A DNA stretch of 64,000 nt, from contig NZ_RAQJ01000003.1 of NCBI RefSeq assembly GCF_003610635.1, positions 352,264 to 416,263 on the forward strand, given 5' to 3'. The position numbers and the translations under genes are program-made. This DNA is from Ichthyenterobacterium magnum. GTDB lineage: Bacteria > Bacteroidota > Bacteroidia > Flavobacteriales > Flavobacteriaceae. The notes below the pieces were generated by a model. The model was given only the letters and a program-made list of their open reading frames with translations. It did no database searches and had not been told where the DNA came from. Shown here piece by piece: positions 16,607 to 24,643 of the stretch (positions are counted from its first letter, which is position 1; each line of letters starts with the position of its first letter).

Positions 16607-17374
16607 ATGAAAAAAAATTACACAATTAAAGGAATTTTAGCACTAATGCTTATCACATTTATAAGCAATACTACTAATGCGCAAATTAGAATAGTTGAAG
16701 TAGATCCAGCAGCAGAAACAGTAAAGATTCATAATTATGGTGGATCAACAGTAAATATTGCAAACTATAGGCTTTGCTCTTTAATAGCTTACAGAACATT
16801 AAGCTCGCAAACTACAGTACAAAGCGGATCATTAAACTTAGGACCAAATCAAGATGTTGTTGTATCTATTAATGGCGGTGGTTATTTAAATGATACTGCA
16901 GCAGATTTAGGCTTATATCTTGCTACAGGAAGTTTTGGTGATGCAACAAGAATGGTAGACTTTATGCAATGGGGAAGCGGAGGAAATGGAAGAGAAAGTG
17001 TAGCTGTAACAAAAGGTATTTGGACAGCTGGTACATTTGTAAATGTTTCGCCACCATATGAGTATACCGGAAATGGAGGTCAAAACGGAGCATCATTTTG
17101 GGATACGTTATTAGGCATAGATGATTTCGAGAATTCATCTAGTTTTTCAGTGTACCCAAATCCAACAGATTCTATGCTGAATATTCAATTAAAAAGCGGG
17201 ATTTCAAATGGAAATCTAGAGGTTTTTGATATACTAGGAAAGCTCGTTTTAAGCCAAGGTTTAAACTCAGAAAACCTATCAGAAATTAATGTTGCTCATC
17301 TTAATAGTGGTTTATATTTAATTAAAATTTCTGCTGAAGACAAATCTGAAACACAACGATTTATAAAAAATTAA
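16607..17374 (+). CDS. Secreted protein with lamin-tail-like domain and T9SS type A sorting signal
   Basis: 255-residue secreted protein. The ATG at 16607 starts a clean signal peptide ending NTTNAQ; an in-frame ATG at 16577 overlaps the upstream gene and adds ten polar residues. The first domain (about residues 27-160) resembles a lamin-tail/LTD fold: IRIVEVDPAAETVKIHNYG, VNIANYRLCS, LGPNQDVVVSING. The C-terminal ~75 residues are a T9SS type A sorting domain (FSVYPNPTDSMLNIQ, GLYLIKISAEDKSETQRFIKN). The product is expected on the cell surface or released. It is followed by the DUF5777, cytochrome and YceI genes. Substrate and partner are unknown. Confidence 0.82.
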   Translation: MKKNYTIKGILALMLITFISNTTNAQIRIVEVDPAAETVKIHNYGGSTVNIANYRLCSLIAYRTLSSQTTVQSGSLNLGPNQDVVVSINGGGYLNDTAADLGLYLATGSFGDATRMVDFMQWGSGGNGRESVAVTKGIWTAGTFVNVSPPYEYTGNGGQNGASFWDTLLGIDDFENSSSFSVYPNPTDSMLNIQLKSGISNGNLEVFDILGKLVLSQGLNSENLSEINVAHLNSGLYLIKISAEDKSETQRFIKN

Positions 17375-17388
17375 CATATACTAAATAG

Positions 17389-17516
17389 AGACTGTTTGAA
17401 AAGTGATTTTATTGTCATCTTGAGCTAAGTCTAAAAATCTCAACCATCTATAAATTAGAACTTTGATTTTTTAGAGATTCTTCATTTTCATTCAGAATGA
17501 CACTTTTCAAACAGCC
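17389..17516 (+). repeat. Palindromic intergenic repeat, full copy (2 of 3)
   Basis: The outer arms GACTGTTTGAAAAGTG and CACTTTTCAAACAGCC pair with each other. Inside, GTCATCTTGA pairs with TTCAGAATGAC, and AAATCTC pairs with GAGATT, giving a long nested imperfect hairpin. The central sequence is shared with the copy at 60577. The outer arms differ from the other copies yet stay complementary. Confidence 0.8.
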
Positions 17517-17535
17517 TTTTAAATTCAATATACTA

Positions 17536-18387
17536 ATGAAAGTTTTACTACTGTTTCTATTTACTTTTTTTACTATTTCTGTAATAGCACAAAATGATTT
17601 GCTTAGTGAGATAGATACAGATTCAACACAAAATGATTATGTATCTGCAGCATTTAAGGGATTAAAAATCGTGAATTTTGAATCTACAAAACTTGTTGCG
17701 AAAAAAGAACTCACTTTTATTGTATCGCACAGATTTGGTAGTATTGAGAATGGATTAGATAATTTTTTTGGTCTAGATGATGCAGTTACAAGACTAAATT
17801 TTGTTTATGGAGTTACTGATGGGTTTAATATTGGTGTTTCGAGAAGTTCATTTCAAAAAGTGTATGATATAGCATTAAAATATCGTCTTTGTAGACAAAA
17901 GAAAATTGGTTCTCCTTTTACTATTGTAGGTTTTAATTCTATTACAATAAATACTGGTCTTGAAAAAGAAAACTTACCAAAATTGGAGTTTAAGCATCGC
18001 TTAAGCTATGTTATGCAATTACTAATTTCAAGAAAACTTAATACAAATTTTTCAGTAGAAATTGCGCCAACTTTCTTTCATGATAACTATGTGTTTTATA
18101 ATCCACAAGATAATTCTCAATTTGCTCTTGGTATTGGAGGTAGACATAAACTAGGAAAACGTTGGTCAATAAATATGGATTATGGATGGCATTTAAATAG
18201 AGCTAGTAATTCTCCATTCAAAAACCCATTATCTATAGGTTTTGATTTAGAAACCGGAGGACACGTCTTTCAAATGCATTTTTCTAACGCTCAAGCCATG
18301 AACACAAACAGTTTTTTAGGCCAAGGAACAGGGAATTGGAGTGATGGTAACATCTATTTTGGATTTAATTTAAGTCGTGTATTTTAA
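17536..18387 (+). CDS. DUF5777 family outer-membrane beta-barrel protein
   Basis: 283-residue protein. The ATG at 17536 gives a signal peptide (MKVLLLFLF... ending VIAQ). An in-frame ATG at 17497 lies inside the palindromic repeat and is rejected. The mature protein resembles DUF5777 beta-barrels: AAFKGLKIVNFESTKLVAKK, LTFIVSHRFGSIENGLDNFF and FNIGVSRSSFQKVYD, and it ends in alternating aromatic strands (IYFGFNLSRVF). The last residue is Phe, typical of outer-membrane barrels. Transport function unknown. It lies ten bases from the cytochrome lipoprotein, suggesting a shared transcript and an envelope redox setting. Confidence 0.8.
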   Translation: MKVLLLFLFTFFTISVIAQNDLLSEIDTDSTQNDYVSAAFKGLKIVNFESTKLVAKKELTFIVSHRFGSIENGLDNFFGLDDAVTRLNFVYGVTDGFNIGVSRSSFQKVYDIALKYRLCRQKKIGSPFTIVGFNSITINTGLEKENLPKLEFKHRLSYVMQLLISRKLNTNFSVEIAPTFFHDNYVFYNPQDNSQFALGIGGRHKLGKRWSINMDYGWHLNRASNSPFKNPLSIGFDLETGGHVFQMHFSNAQAMNTNSFLGQGTGNWSDGNIYFGFNLSRVF

Positions 18388-18397
18388 ACTATAAATC

Positions 18398-18757
18398 ATG
18401 AAAAACAGTATTGCAACATTATTAATTTCTAGCTTAATACTATTTAATTGTACTAACGCTAGTGAAAATGATTTGATAGAGACTATACCATTGCCTACAG
18501 TTGTAACCTACACTTCTAATATAAAAACGATAATAGATAACAATTGTATAGAGTGTCATAACAATCCTCCAATAAACGATGCACCAATGCCATTATTAAC
18601 TTATGAAAATGTTAAAGATGCAATTGAAAATAGAGGTTTAATAAATAGAATCTCTTCTGATGATTTAGCATTTTCTATGCCTTTTGGTGGTCCAAAATTA
18701 CCTCAAAACTTGATAGACCTCGTTATACAATGGGAAGCAGATGGTTTAATAGAATAA
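18398..18757 (+). CDS. Small c-type cytochrome lipoprotein
   Basis: 119-residue lipoprotein. The lipobox is LFNC (Cys18). A single haem-binding motif CIECH lies at residues 50-54. A candidate distal methionine is Met94 in FSMPFGGP. The downstream LPQNLIDLVIQWEADG is the terminal helix usual for class I cytochromes of Bacteroidota. It probably carries electrons on the periplasmic face or outer membrane. It is ten bases after the DUF5777 gene and twelve before YceI, so the three are probably co-transcribed. Electron donor and acceptor are not apparent from this window. Confidence 0.87.
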   Translation: MKNSIATLLISSLILFNCTNASENDLIETIPLPTVVTYTSNIKTIIDNNCIECHNNPPINDAPMPLLTYENVKDAIENRGLINRISSDDLAFSMPFGGPKLPQNLIDLVIQWEADGLIE

Positions 18758-18769
18758 CACATAACCTAA

Positions 18770-19315
18770 ATGAAACATTTAATTTATATACTCTTACTTA
18801 TTTCTATTTCTAGCTTTTCTCAAAGCAAATACTATACAAAAGTTGGATTGGTAGCATTTGAAGCTTCTGTTCCTTCTTTTGAAGAAGTGAAAGCAAAGAA
18901 CACTTCAACAACGGCTATTTTAAATACTGAAAATGGTGAATTTGCAGCTCTACTTCTAGTTAAAGGATTTCGTTTTAAAAATGCTTTAATGGAAGAACAT
19001 TTTAATGAGAACTATGCTGAATCTGACACGTATCCTAAAGCAATATTTAAAGGTAAAATTGTTGGCTTTTCATCTGAAGAATTAAATCAAAACTCTAAAC
19101 ATTTGAGTTTTAATGGTGAACTGACATTTCACGGTATTTCAAAAAAACTAGAATCAATTAGTATTGATGTTAAAAGAATTGGTAACATAATTTATATCAA
19201 AGGACATTTTGAAGCTAATGCATCAGACTATGAAATAAAAATCCCGAAAATTGTAAGAAATAAAGTATCAGAAGCTATTAAAGTGTCTTTTGAATTTGAA
19301 CTTAATCAGAAATAA
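18770..19315 (+). CDS. YceI family periplasmic protein
   Basis: 181-residue protein with a signal peptide (ending SSFSQ) and a YceI lipocalin-like barrel: YYTKVGLVAFEASVP (about residues 20-34), FRFKNALMEEHFNENY (about 67-82), YPKAIFKGKIVGF, LTFHGISKKLESISIDVK (about 120-137). YceI proteins bind long isoprenoid or quinone-like lipids. Together with the cytochrome and DUF5777 neighbours this suggests lipid- or quinone-linked redox work in the periplasm, which is inference. The gene ends just before a bidirectional terminator. Confidence 0.87.
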   Translation: MKHLIYILLLISISSFSQSKYYTKVGLVAFEASVPSFEEVKAKNTSTTAILNTENGEFAALLLVKGFRFKNALMEEHFNENYAESDTYPKAIFKGKIVGFSSEELNQNSKHLSFNGELTFHGISKKLESISIDVKRIGNIIYIKGHFEANASDYEIKIPKIVRNKVSEAIKVSFEFELNQK

Positions 19316-19316
19316 A

Positions 19317-19341
19317 AAACCATCAGCAAAACTGATGGTTT
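19317..19341 (+). terminator. Bidirectional terminator between convergent genes
   Basis: Perfect 10-bp stem AAACCATCAG / CTGATGGTTT with a 5-nt loop. A-rich and T-rich flanks allow function for both the YceI transcript (plus) and the DOMON-protein transcript (minus). Confidence 0.8.
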
Positions 19342-19367
19342 AATAGTATCTTTATAATTGTAATTTG

Positions 19368-20192
19368 TTATTGTTTCACAAAACGTTTAGTAAGTGTTAC
19401 ATTATCATTAAATACTCTAACTAGATATATCCCACTATTCCATTTAGACACATCTATAGATGATGATAACGTACTAATTTCTCCTCTGTAAACTCTTTTC
19501 CCTAATACATCAAACACTGAAACATAAGCATTTTCTATACTTTGTGTTAAATGCAAATTAAGTCTTGAATGTGCTGGATTAGGTGAAATATAAAATTTAT
19601 TAGGTGTAGCTTCAACACTATCTGTACTTAGAGTAAATGACTGCATAGTTATACCTCTATTCCCGCCATGATAAGCTATAGTATAAGTAAATCCAAACGA
19701 CCATACTAAATCTAATGAAGCAGCTCCAGCAGAAAATACATAATCGCCATCATGACCTGTATCTGGTAATCTAGTTGCAACAATCTCTCTATTACCTGTT
19801 TCTCCATCTATAGTATTAGATACAATTGTCCAATCTTGATTATCATCTACACTAGGCTCAATACCTTGCGCATTGGTTCCTGGCGTCATCCCTTCAAGAC
19901 CAAAATAACGATCAGATAAGTTGGTACCATCATAAATAACAACATCATTGCCCACTATCATACCTCTTGGTGTTCCACCTAAATCATTAGGATTTCCAAA
20001 ACCTAAAGCCAAATATTTGCCATCAGGACCACTCAAAGTTAATGTCACAAGTGTAGAAGTAACGTCAATTTTTGCAGAAAAATTATAATCTTCATCACTA
20101 AAGAGTTGCATAGACCCTGTAGTATAAGTTTGACTAAATGCTATGTTAGAAAACCCGAACAAGCATAATATGATTAAAGTAATTTTTTTCAT
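19368..20192 (-). CDS. DOMON-like domain protein with T9SS type A sorting signal
   Basis: 274-residue secreted protein. ATG at 20192 chosen; a TTG two codons upstream is also possible. Signal peptide ends NIAFSQ. The central domain (about residues 25-185) resembles DOMON: FSAKIDVTSTLVTLTLSG, YLALGFGNPND, GMIVGNDVVIYDGTN, REIVATRLPDTG, FTYTIAYHGG. DOMON domains bind haem or sugars. The C-terminal ~75 residues are a T9SS type A signal (YISPNPAHSRLNLHL, VYRGEISTLSSSIDVSKW, KRFVKQ). It is seven bases downstream of the ankyrin gene and convergent with the cytochrome/YceI genes. The DOMON call is by eye and is the weaker part. Confidence 0.72.
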   Translation of the reverse strand: MKKITLIILCLFGFSNIAFSQTYTTGSMQLFSDEDYNFSAKIDVTSTLVTLTLSGPDGKYLALGFGNPNDLGGTPRGMIVGNDVVIYDGTNLSDRYFGLEGMTPGTNAQGIEPSVDDNQDWTIVSNTIDGETGNREIVATRLPDTGHDGDYVFSAGAASLDLVWSFGFTYTIAYHGGNRGITMQSFTLSTDSVEATPNKFYISPNPAHSRLNLHLTQSIENAYVSVFDVLGKRVYRGEISTLSSSIDVSKWNSGIYLVRVFNDNVTLTKRFVKQ

Positions 20193-20199
20193 AGTCAAT

Positions 20200-20724
20200 T
20201 TATTTATTATTAATAAGTTTAAGTATCGCTTCGTTTTGTGTCATTTTCGCATAATCTAAAGCAGAATCTCCTCTTTTATCTTTTAAAGTAGGATTAGCTC
20301 CTGCATCAACTAAAAGTTTGATTAATGCTTCATTACGATTAAAAACCGCATAATGTAAAGGGATTTTTCCATTAGCATCTACTTTATTTGGATCTGCTTT
20401 AAAGTCTAATAAAGCTTTAACAACTGCTTCTCTATTTTTATAAACAGCAGCCATTAAAGGTGTACCATATTTACTATTGCCATCTATATCCTTAACTTTA
20501 CTAGCTAAAAAAACAGCTAACTCATCACTACCTTTATAACACGCCAAAGTTAATGGTGAAAACCCATTAGCGTCAACTACATTTATAGTATCAGCATTTA
20601 TAGACATTAATGCTTTAAGTTCATCTATTGTACCAGAACGCGCCACATCAAATATATTCTTTTGCGAAAAAGAAAGTGTAGACATAAATAACAAAACAAC
20701 TAAGTAAGCATGTTTAATCATCAT
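20200..20724 (-). CDS. Exported ankyrin-repeat protein
   Basis: 174-residue protein with a signal peptide (ending LSFSQ) followed by about four ankyrin repeats: DVARSGTIDELKALMS, NGFSPLTLACYKGSDELAVFL, YGTPLMAAVYKNREAVVKAL, GKIPLHYAVFNRNEALIKLL, RGDSALDYAKMTQNEAI. Periplasmic ankyrin proteins act as protein-binding scaffolds, sometimes next to haem enzymes. It is the first gene of a two-gene unit with the DOMON/T9SS gene. The partner is unknown. Confidence 0.9.
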   Translation of the reverse strand: MMIKHAYLVVLLFMSTLSFSQKNIFDVARSGTIDELKALMSINADTINVVDANGFSPLTLACYKGSDELAVFLASKVKDIDGNSKYGTPLMAAVYKNREAVVKALLDFKADPNKVDANGKIPLHYAVFNRNEALIKLLVDAGANPTLKDKRGDSALDYAKMTQNEAILKLINNK

Positions 20725-20804
20725 TTAGATAAATTTTGAGACAATTTTCAGCTAAAATAATTATTAATAACCAATTACACTAGGTAGTTTATCGAAAATT
20801 ATTG

Positions 20805-23657
20805 CTATTTACTCAAGTACATCTTACGTCTAGAGTACAAATTATAAAATTCGTCCTCCTTTAAGCTATCAATAAATAGTATACTTTCACCAGTACTTTT
20901 CATTTCTGGTCCTAGCTTTTTATTTACGTTAGGAAACTTATTAAATGAAAATACAGGTTGTTTTATAGCAAAACCTTCTAGTTTTGGATTAAAATTAAAA
21001 TCTGTAACCTTTTTCTCTCCTAACATGACTTTGGTTGCGTAATTCACATAAGGTTCTCCATAAGCTTTAGCTATAAAAGGTACTGTACGAGAGGCTCTTG
21101 GGTTAGCTTCAATGATGTATACCTTATCATCTTTTATAGCAAACTGAATGTTTATTAGGCCTACTGTGTTTAAGGCTAATGCTATTTTTTTAGTATGGTC
21201 TTTAATTTGTTGCATTACAAACTCTCCCAAATTAAAAGGTGGTAAAGTAGCGTTACTATCACCAGAATGGATTCCGCAAGGTTCAATATGTTCCATTATA
21301 CCAATGATATACACATTTTCTCCATCACAAATCGCATCTGCTTCAGCCTCTATGGCACCATCAAGATAATGATCTAATAACAGTTGATTATCAGGCATTT
21401 TACGAAGTAAATCTACGACATGCTCTTCTAGTTCTTGCTTGTTAATTACAATTTTCATGCCTTGACCTCCAAGTACATATGATGGTCTCACTAAAATTGG
21501 AAAATCTAATACATCTGCAATAGCAGAAGCTTCATCTGCTGTTGTAGCGATATCAAACTCTGGATAAGGAATATTATTCTCCTTTAAAAGATTAGAAAAC
21601 AAGCCTCTATCTTCAGCTAAATCTAAAGATTGATATGTCGTTCCTAAAATTTTAATTCCGTAACGATCTAGTTTTTCAGCTAGTTTTAATGCTGTCTGTC
21701 CGCCTAATTGTACAATAACGCCTTCAGGTTTTTCATGACGAATAATATCATAAATATGTTCCCAAAAAACAGGTTCGAAATACAATTTATCTGCAATATC
21801 AAAATCTGTAGATACAGTTTCAGGATTACAGTTAATCATAATAGTTTCGTAGCCACATTCAGAACTAGCTAAAACGCCATGAACACAACAATAATCAAAT
21901 TCTATACCTTGTCCGATTCGGTTTGGTCCAGATCCTAAAACTATAATTTTCTTTTTATCTGAAACTACACTTTCATTATGAGCATAACGTTCTCCATTTG
22001 TAGTTTCAACTTCATTTTCAAACGTAGAATAATAGTATGGTGTTTGTGCTTTAAACTCTGCAGCACAAGTGTCTACTAATTTGTAAACACGATTAATATT
22101 TAACTCTACTCTTTTATTATAAACTTGACTTTCTAAACATTTTAGCATGTGCGCTATTTGACGATCACCATAACCTTTTTGTTTAGCTTCTAGTAATAAG
22201 TCACGCTCAATAGTTTCAATATTAAATGTAGAAATCTCTTTTTCTAGCATATAAAGTTCTTCATATTGCTTTAAGAACCACATATCTATTTTTGTAATCT
22301 CATGTATTCTACTCAATGGAATTCCCATTTGAATGGCATCATAAATGGCAAATACACGATCCCAACTTGCATACGTTAGCTTATCTATAATTTGCTGATA
22401 ATCTTTATAACCTTTTCCATCTGCTCCTAAACCATTACGCTTAATCTCTAAAGATTGTGTTGCTTTATGTAATGCTTCTTGAAATGAACGGCCAATAGCC
22501 ATAACCTCACCAACAGCTTTCATTTGAAGTCCTAAAGTACGATCAGAACCTTCAAACTTATCAAAATTCCAACGCGGAATTTTAACTACAACATAATCTA
22601 ACGTAGGCTCAAATAAAGCAGATGTAGATTTAGTGATTTGGTTATTAAGTTCATCTAAAGTATAACCAACGGCTAATTTAGCAGCAATTTTTGCAATAGG
22701 ATATCCTGTTGCTTTACTTGCTAATGCAGAAGAACGAGAAACTCTAGGATTGATTTCTATAGCAATTATATCTTCCTTTTCATCAGGACTTACTGCAAAC
22801 TGTACATTACATCCACCAGCAAAATCACCAATACTGCGCATCATATGTATTGCCATATCACGCATTCTTTGGTATGTAGTATCAGATAATGTCATAGCTG
22901 GAGCAACTGTTATAGAATCTCCTGTATGGATACCCATTGGATCCATGTTTTCTATTGTACAGATGATTACAACATTATCATTTTGGTCTCTAAGTAGTTC
23001 TAATTCGTATTCTTTCCAGCCGATTAAAGCTTTATCAATCATAACTTCATGAATTGGAGAGACTTCTAATCCACGCGTTAATAATTCATCAAATTGATCT
23101 TCAGTATGAACAAAAGAAGCACCTTCTCCACCCAAAGTATAGGATGCTCTAATTACTAAAGGAAACCCAAACTCTTGAGCAATTTCTTTTCCTTTTAAAT
23201 ATGAGTTTGCTGTAGCTTGTGGCGCCATTGGCACTCCTATTTTGAGCATTAATTCTCTAAATTGCTCTCTATCTTCAGTAATATTAATGGCATCAATATC
23301 AACACCAATAATATCTACATTAAAATCTTCCCAAATACCTTTTTCATCGGCTTGTATACATAAATTTAAGGCAGTTTGTCCACCCATTGTTGGCAATACA
23401 GCATCAATTTGTGGGTGTTCTTTTAGAATCTTTATTATCGATTTTGTTGTTAATGGCAACAAATACACATGGTCAGCCATTGTTGGATCCGTCATTATAG
23501 TTGCCGGATTAGAATTTATAAGTATGGTTTCAATACCATCTTCTCGAAGAGAGCGTAATGCTTGTGTCCCAGAATAATCAAATTCACAAGCTTGACCAAT
23601 GATAATTGGACCAGATCCAATTATTAAAATAGATTTTAATTTTTCGTTTTTAGGCAT
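20805..23657 (-). CDS. carB: Carbamoyl-phosphate synthase large subunit
   Basis: 950-residue CarB. Two ATP-grasp halves are visible. The N-half opens KSILIIGSGPIIIGQACEFDYSG and contains LGGEGASFVHT and AIEINPRVSRSSALASKATG. The C-half opens IIVLGSGPNRIGQGIEFDYCC and contains LGGQGMKIVINK and IIEANPRASRTVPFIAKAYG. (Runs shown are separate motifs.) It makes carbamoyl phosphate for pyrimidine and arginine synthesis, with a CarA not in this window. The protein stops right after the second ATP-grasp half (FYNLYSRRKMYLSK), so the C-terminal MGS-like allosteric domain of the ~1073-residue E. coli enzyme is absent. From memory this ~950-residue form is usual in Flavobacteriaceae. Confidence 0.96.
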   Translation of the reverse strand: MPKNEKLKSILIIGSGPIIIGQACEFDYSGTQALRSLREDGIETILINSNPATIMTDPTMADHVYLLPLTTKSIIKILKEHPQIDAVLPTMGGQTALNLCIQADEKGIWEDFNVDIIGVDIDAINITEDREQFRELMLKIGVPMAPQATANSYLKGKEIAQEFGFPLVIRASYTLGGEGASFVHTEDQFDELLTRGLEVSPIHEVMIDKALIGWKEYELELLRDQNDNVVIICTIENMDPMGIHTGDSITVAPAMTLSDTTYQRMRDMAIHMMRSIGDFAGGCNVQFAVSPDEKEDIIAIEINPRVSRSSALASKATGYPIAKIAAKLAVGYTLDELNNQITKSTSALFEPTLDYVVVKIPRWNFDKFEGSDRTLGLQMKAVGEVMAIGRSFQEALHKATQSLEIKRNGLGADGKGYKDYQQIIDKLTYASWDRVFAIYDAIQMGIPLSRIHEITKIDMWFLKQYEELYMLEKEISTFNIETIERDLLLEAKQKGYGDRQIAHMLKCLESQVYNKRVELNINRVYKLVDTCAAEFKAQTPYYYSTFENEVETTNGERYAHNESVVSDKKKIIVLGSGPNRIGQGIEFDYCCVHGVLASSECGYETIMINCNPETVSTDFDIADKLYFEPVFWEHIYDIIRHEKPEGVIVQLGGQTALKLAEKLDRYGIKILGTTYQSLDLAEDRGLFSNLLKENNIPYPEFDIATTADEASAIADVLDFPILVRPSYVLGGQGMKIVINKQELEEHVVDLLRKMPDNQLLLDHYLDGAIEAEADAICDGENVYIIGIMEHIEPCGIHSGDSNATLPPFNLGEFVMQQIKDHTKKIALALNTVGLINIQFAIKDDKVYIIEANPRASRTVPFIAKAYGEPYVNYATKVMLGEKKVTDFNFNPKLEGFAIKQPVFSFNKFPNVNKKLGPEMKSTGESILFIDSLKEDEFYNLYSRRKMYLSK

Positions 23658-23707
23658 TCTTTTGTTCTTTTAGAGAGTTCAAAAATAGGTAACGTTTAGG
23701 TACAAAA

Positions 23708-23735
23708 AAAGGTGTTACACCTAAGTAACACCTTT
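23708..23735 (-). terminator. Rho-independent terminator of rpmH
   Basis: Perfect 11-bp stem AAAGGTGTTAC / GTAACACCTTT with a 6-nt loop. On the minus strand the stem is followed by a T-run, placing it 24 bp after the rpmH stop and upstream of carB. Confidence 0.85.
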
Positions 23736-23758
23736 AAAATATTAACAATTGTTAATCA

Positions 23759-23920
23759 TTATCTTTTATGTCTAGTTTCAGTTGATACAGACAATTTCTT
23801 TCTTCCTTTAGCTCTTCTACGTGCTAAAACTTTTCTTCCGTTTACAGAAGCCATTCTTTCTCTAAAACCGTGTTTATTTCTTCTTTTTCTCTTTGACGGT
23901 TGAAACGTTCTTTTTGGCAT
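23759..23920 (-). CDS. rpmH: 50S ribosomal protein L34
   Basis: 53-residue, strongly basic protein starting [20 protein letters not shown] and containing [22 protein letters not shown]. These are the conserved features of bacterial L34, which folds into domain I/III of 23S rRNA near the exit tunnel. Bacteroidota L34 has the same 52-53-residue length and C-terminal extension ([10 protein letters not shown]). A Bacteroidota-type promoter lies 66 bp upstream and a terminator 24 bp downstream, so it is a single-gene unit. The rnpA/dnaA neighbours found next to rpmH in many bacteria are not present. Confidence 0.97.
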   Translation of the reverse strand: MPKRTFQPSKRKRRNKHGFRERMASVNGRKVLARRRAKGRKKLSVSTETRHKR

Positions 23921-23985
23921 TGTCTTATATTTTTAAAAAACTTATATCTTTTTTGTTGTTTCGAGCTGTCCTCAAAAACTGCGTG

Positions 23986-24016
23986 CAAATATACAAAGAG
24001 TTTTTACTTTGCCAAA
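23986..24016 (-). promoter_or_regulatory. Housekeeping promoter of rpmH
   Basis: On the minus strand TTTG (24013-24016), 19 nt, then TATATTTG (23986-23993). This exactly fits the Bacteroidota sigma-A consensus TTTG-N19-TAnnTTTG. It faces rpmH, whose ATG is at 23920. For the divergent gene at 24081 only a -7-like TAACTTTG (24049-24056) is seen. Confidence 0.8.
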
Positions 24017-24080
24017 CCAAAAATTAAAATTTTTTCATTTGTTTTTATTAACTTTGCACTCTCAATTTTAAAACATAAAG

Positions 24081-24641
24081 ATGTACAATAAAAATATAAA
24101 ACTAGTAATCACTTTTTTAATCCTTGCTTATGCTGTATATCAATTTACTGAAGGCTATATTGGTAATGGTATCATGTTTATTTTACTATCATTAATCTTT
24201 GTGTTTCTTTACTTTAAAAATGAATTTATTTTACTTGCTTTTTTGAGACTTCGCAAACAGGATTTTGAAGGTGCAACAAAATGGTTAAATAAAATAAAAA
24301 ACCCATCAAGTGCATTAGTAAAAAAACAAGAAGGTTATTTTAACTACTTGCATGGTGTTATGGTATCACAAACTAATATGAATGCTGCCGAGAAATATTT
24401 TAAAAAGGCTATTGGTTTAGGTTTGTCTATGGATCACGATTTAGCTATGGCTAAATTAAACTTAGCTGGTATTGCCTTTAGTAAAAGGCGACCACAAGAA
24501 GCTAATAAACTATTAGCTGAAGCCAAAAAATTAGATAAACGTGATATGTTGGCGGATCAAATTAAAATGATGAAACAACAAATGAAAAAAGCTTCTATAC
24601 CAAACCAGCATTATGGTAATAGAAATATGAGACGTCGTTAA
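24081..24641 (+). CDS. Membrane protein with TPR-like repeats
   Basis: 186-residue protein. Two hydrophobic segments (about residues 7-24 and 28-55) form a hairpin anchor. A cytoplasmic helical part follows with TPR-like periodicity: RLRKQDFEGATKWLNKIKNP (about 57-76), KKQEGYFNYLHGVMVSQTNM, AEKYFKKAIGLGLSMDHDLA, MAKLNLAGIAFSKRRPQEAN. The tail is basic (RNMRRR). No named function is known to me; such proteins are widespread in Flavobacteriaceae next to rpmH. A -7-like element TAACTTTG at 24049-24056 lies upstream. It converges with the lytic transglycosylase gene with a 2-bp gap and no visible terminator. Confidence 0.75.
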   Translation: MYNKNIKLVITFLILAYAVYQFTEGYIGNGIMFILLSLIFVFLYFKNEFILLAFLRLRKQDFEGATKWLNKIKNPSSALVKKQEGYFNYLHGVMVSQTNMNAAEKYFKKAIGLGLSMDHDLAMAKLNLAGIAFSKRRPQEANKLLAEAKKLDKRDMLADQIKMMKQQMKKASIPNQHYGNRNMRRR

Positions 24642-24643
24642 TT

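Noticed and set aside
20805..23657. Long plus-strand open frames inside carB (for example 21148-21369, 22750-23052, 23242-23577)
   Set aside because: They are antisense shadows without any recognisable family, signal or RBS.
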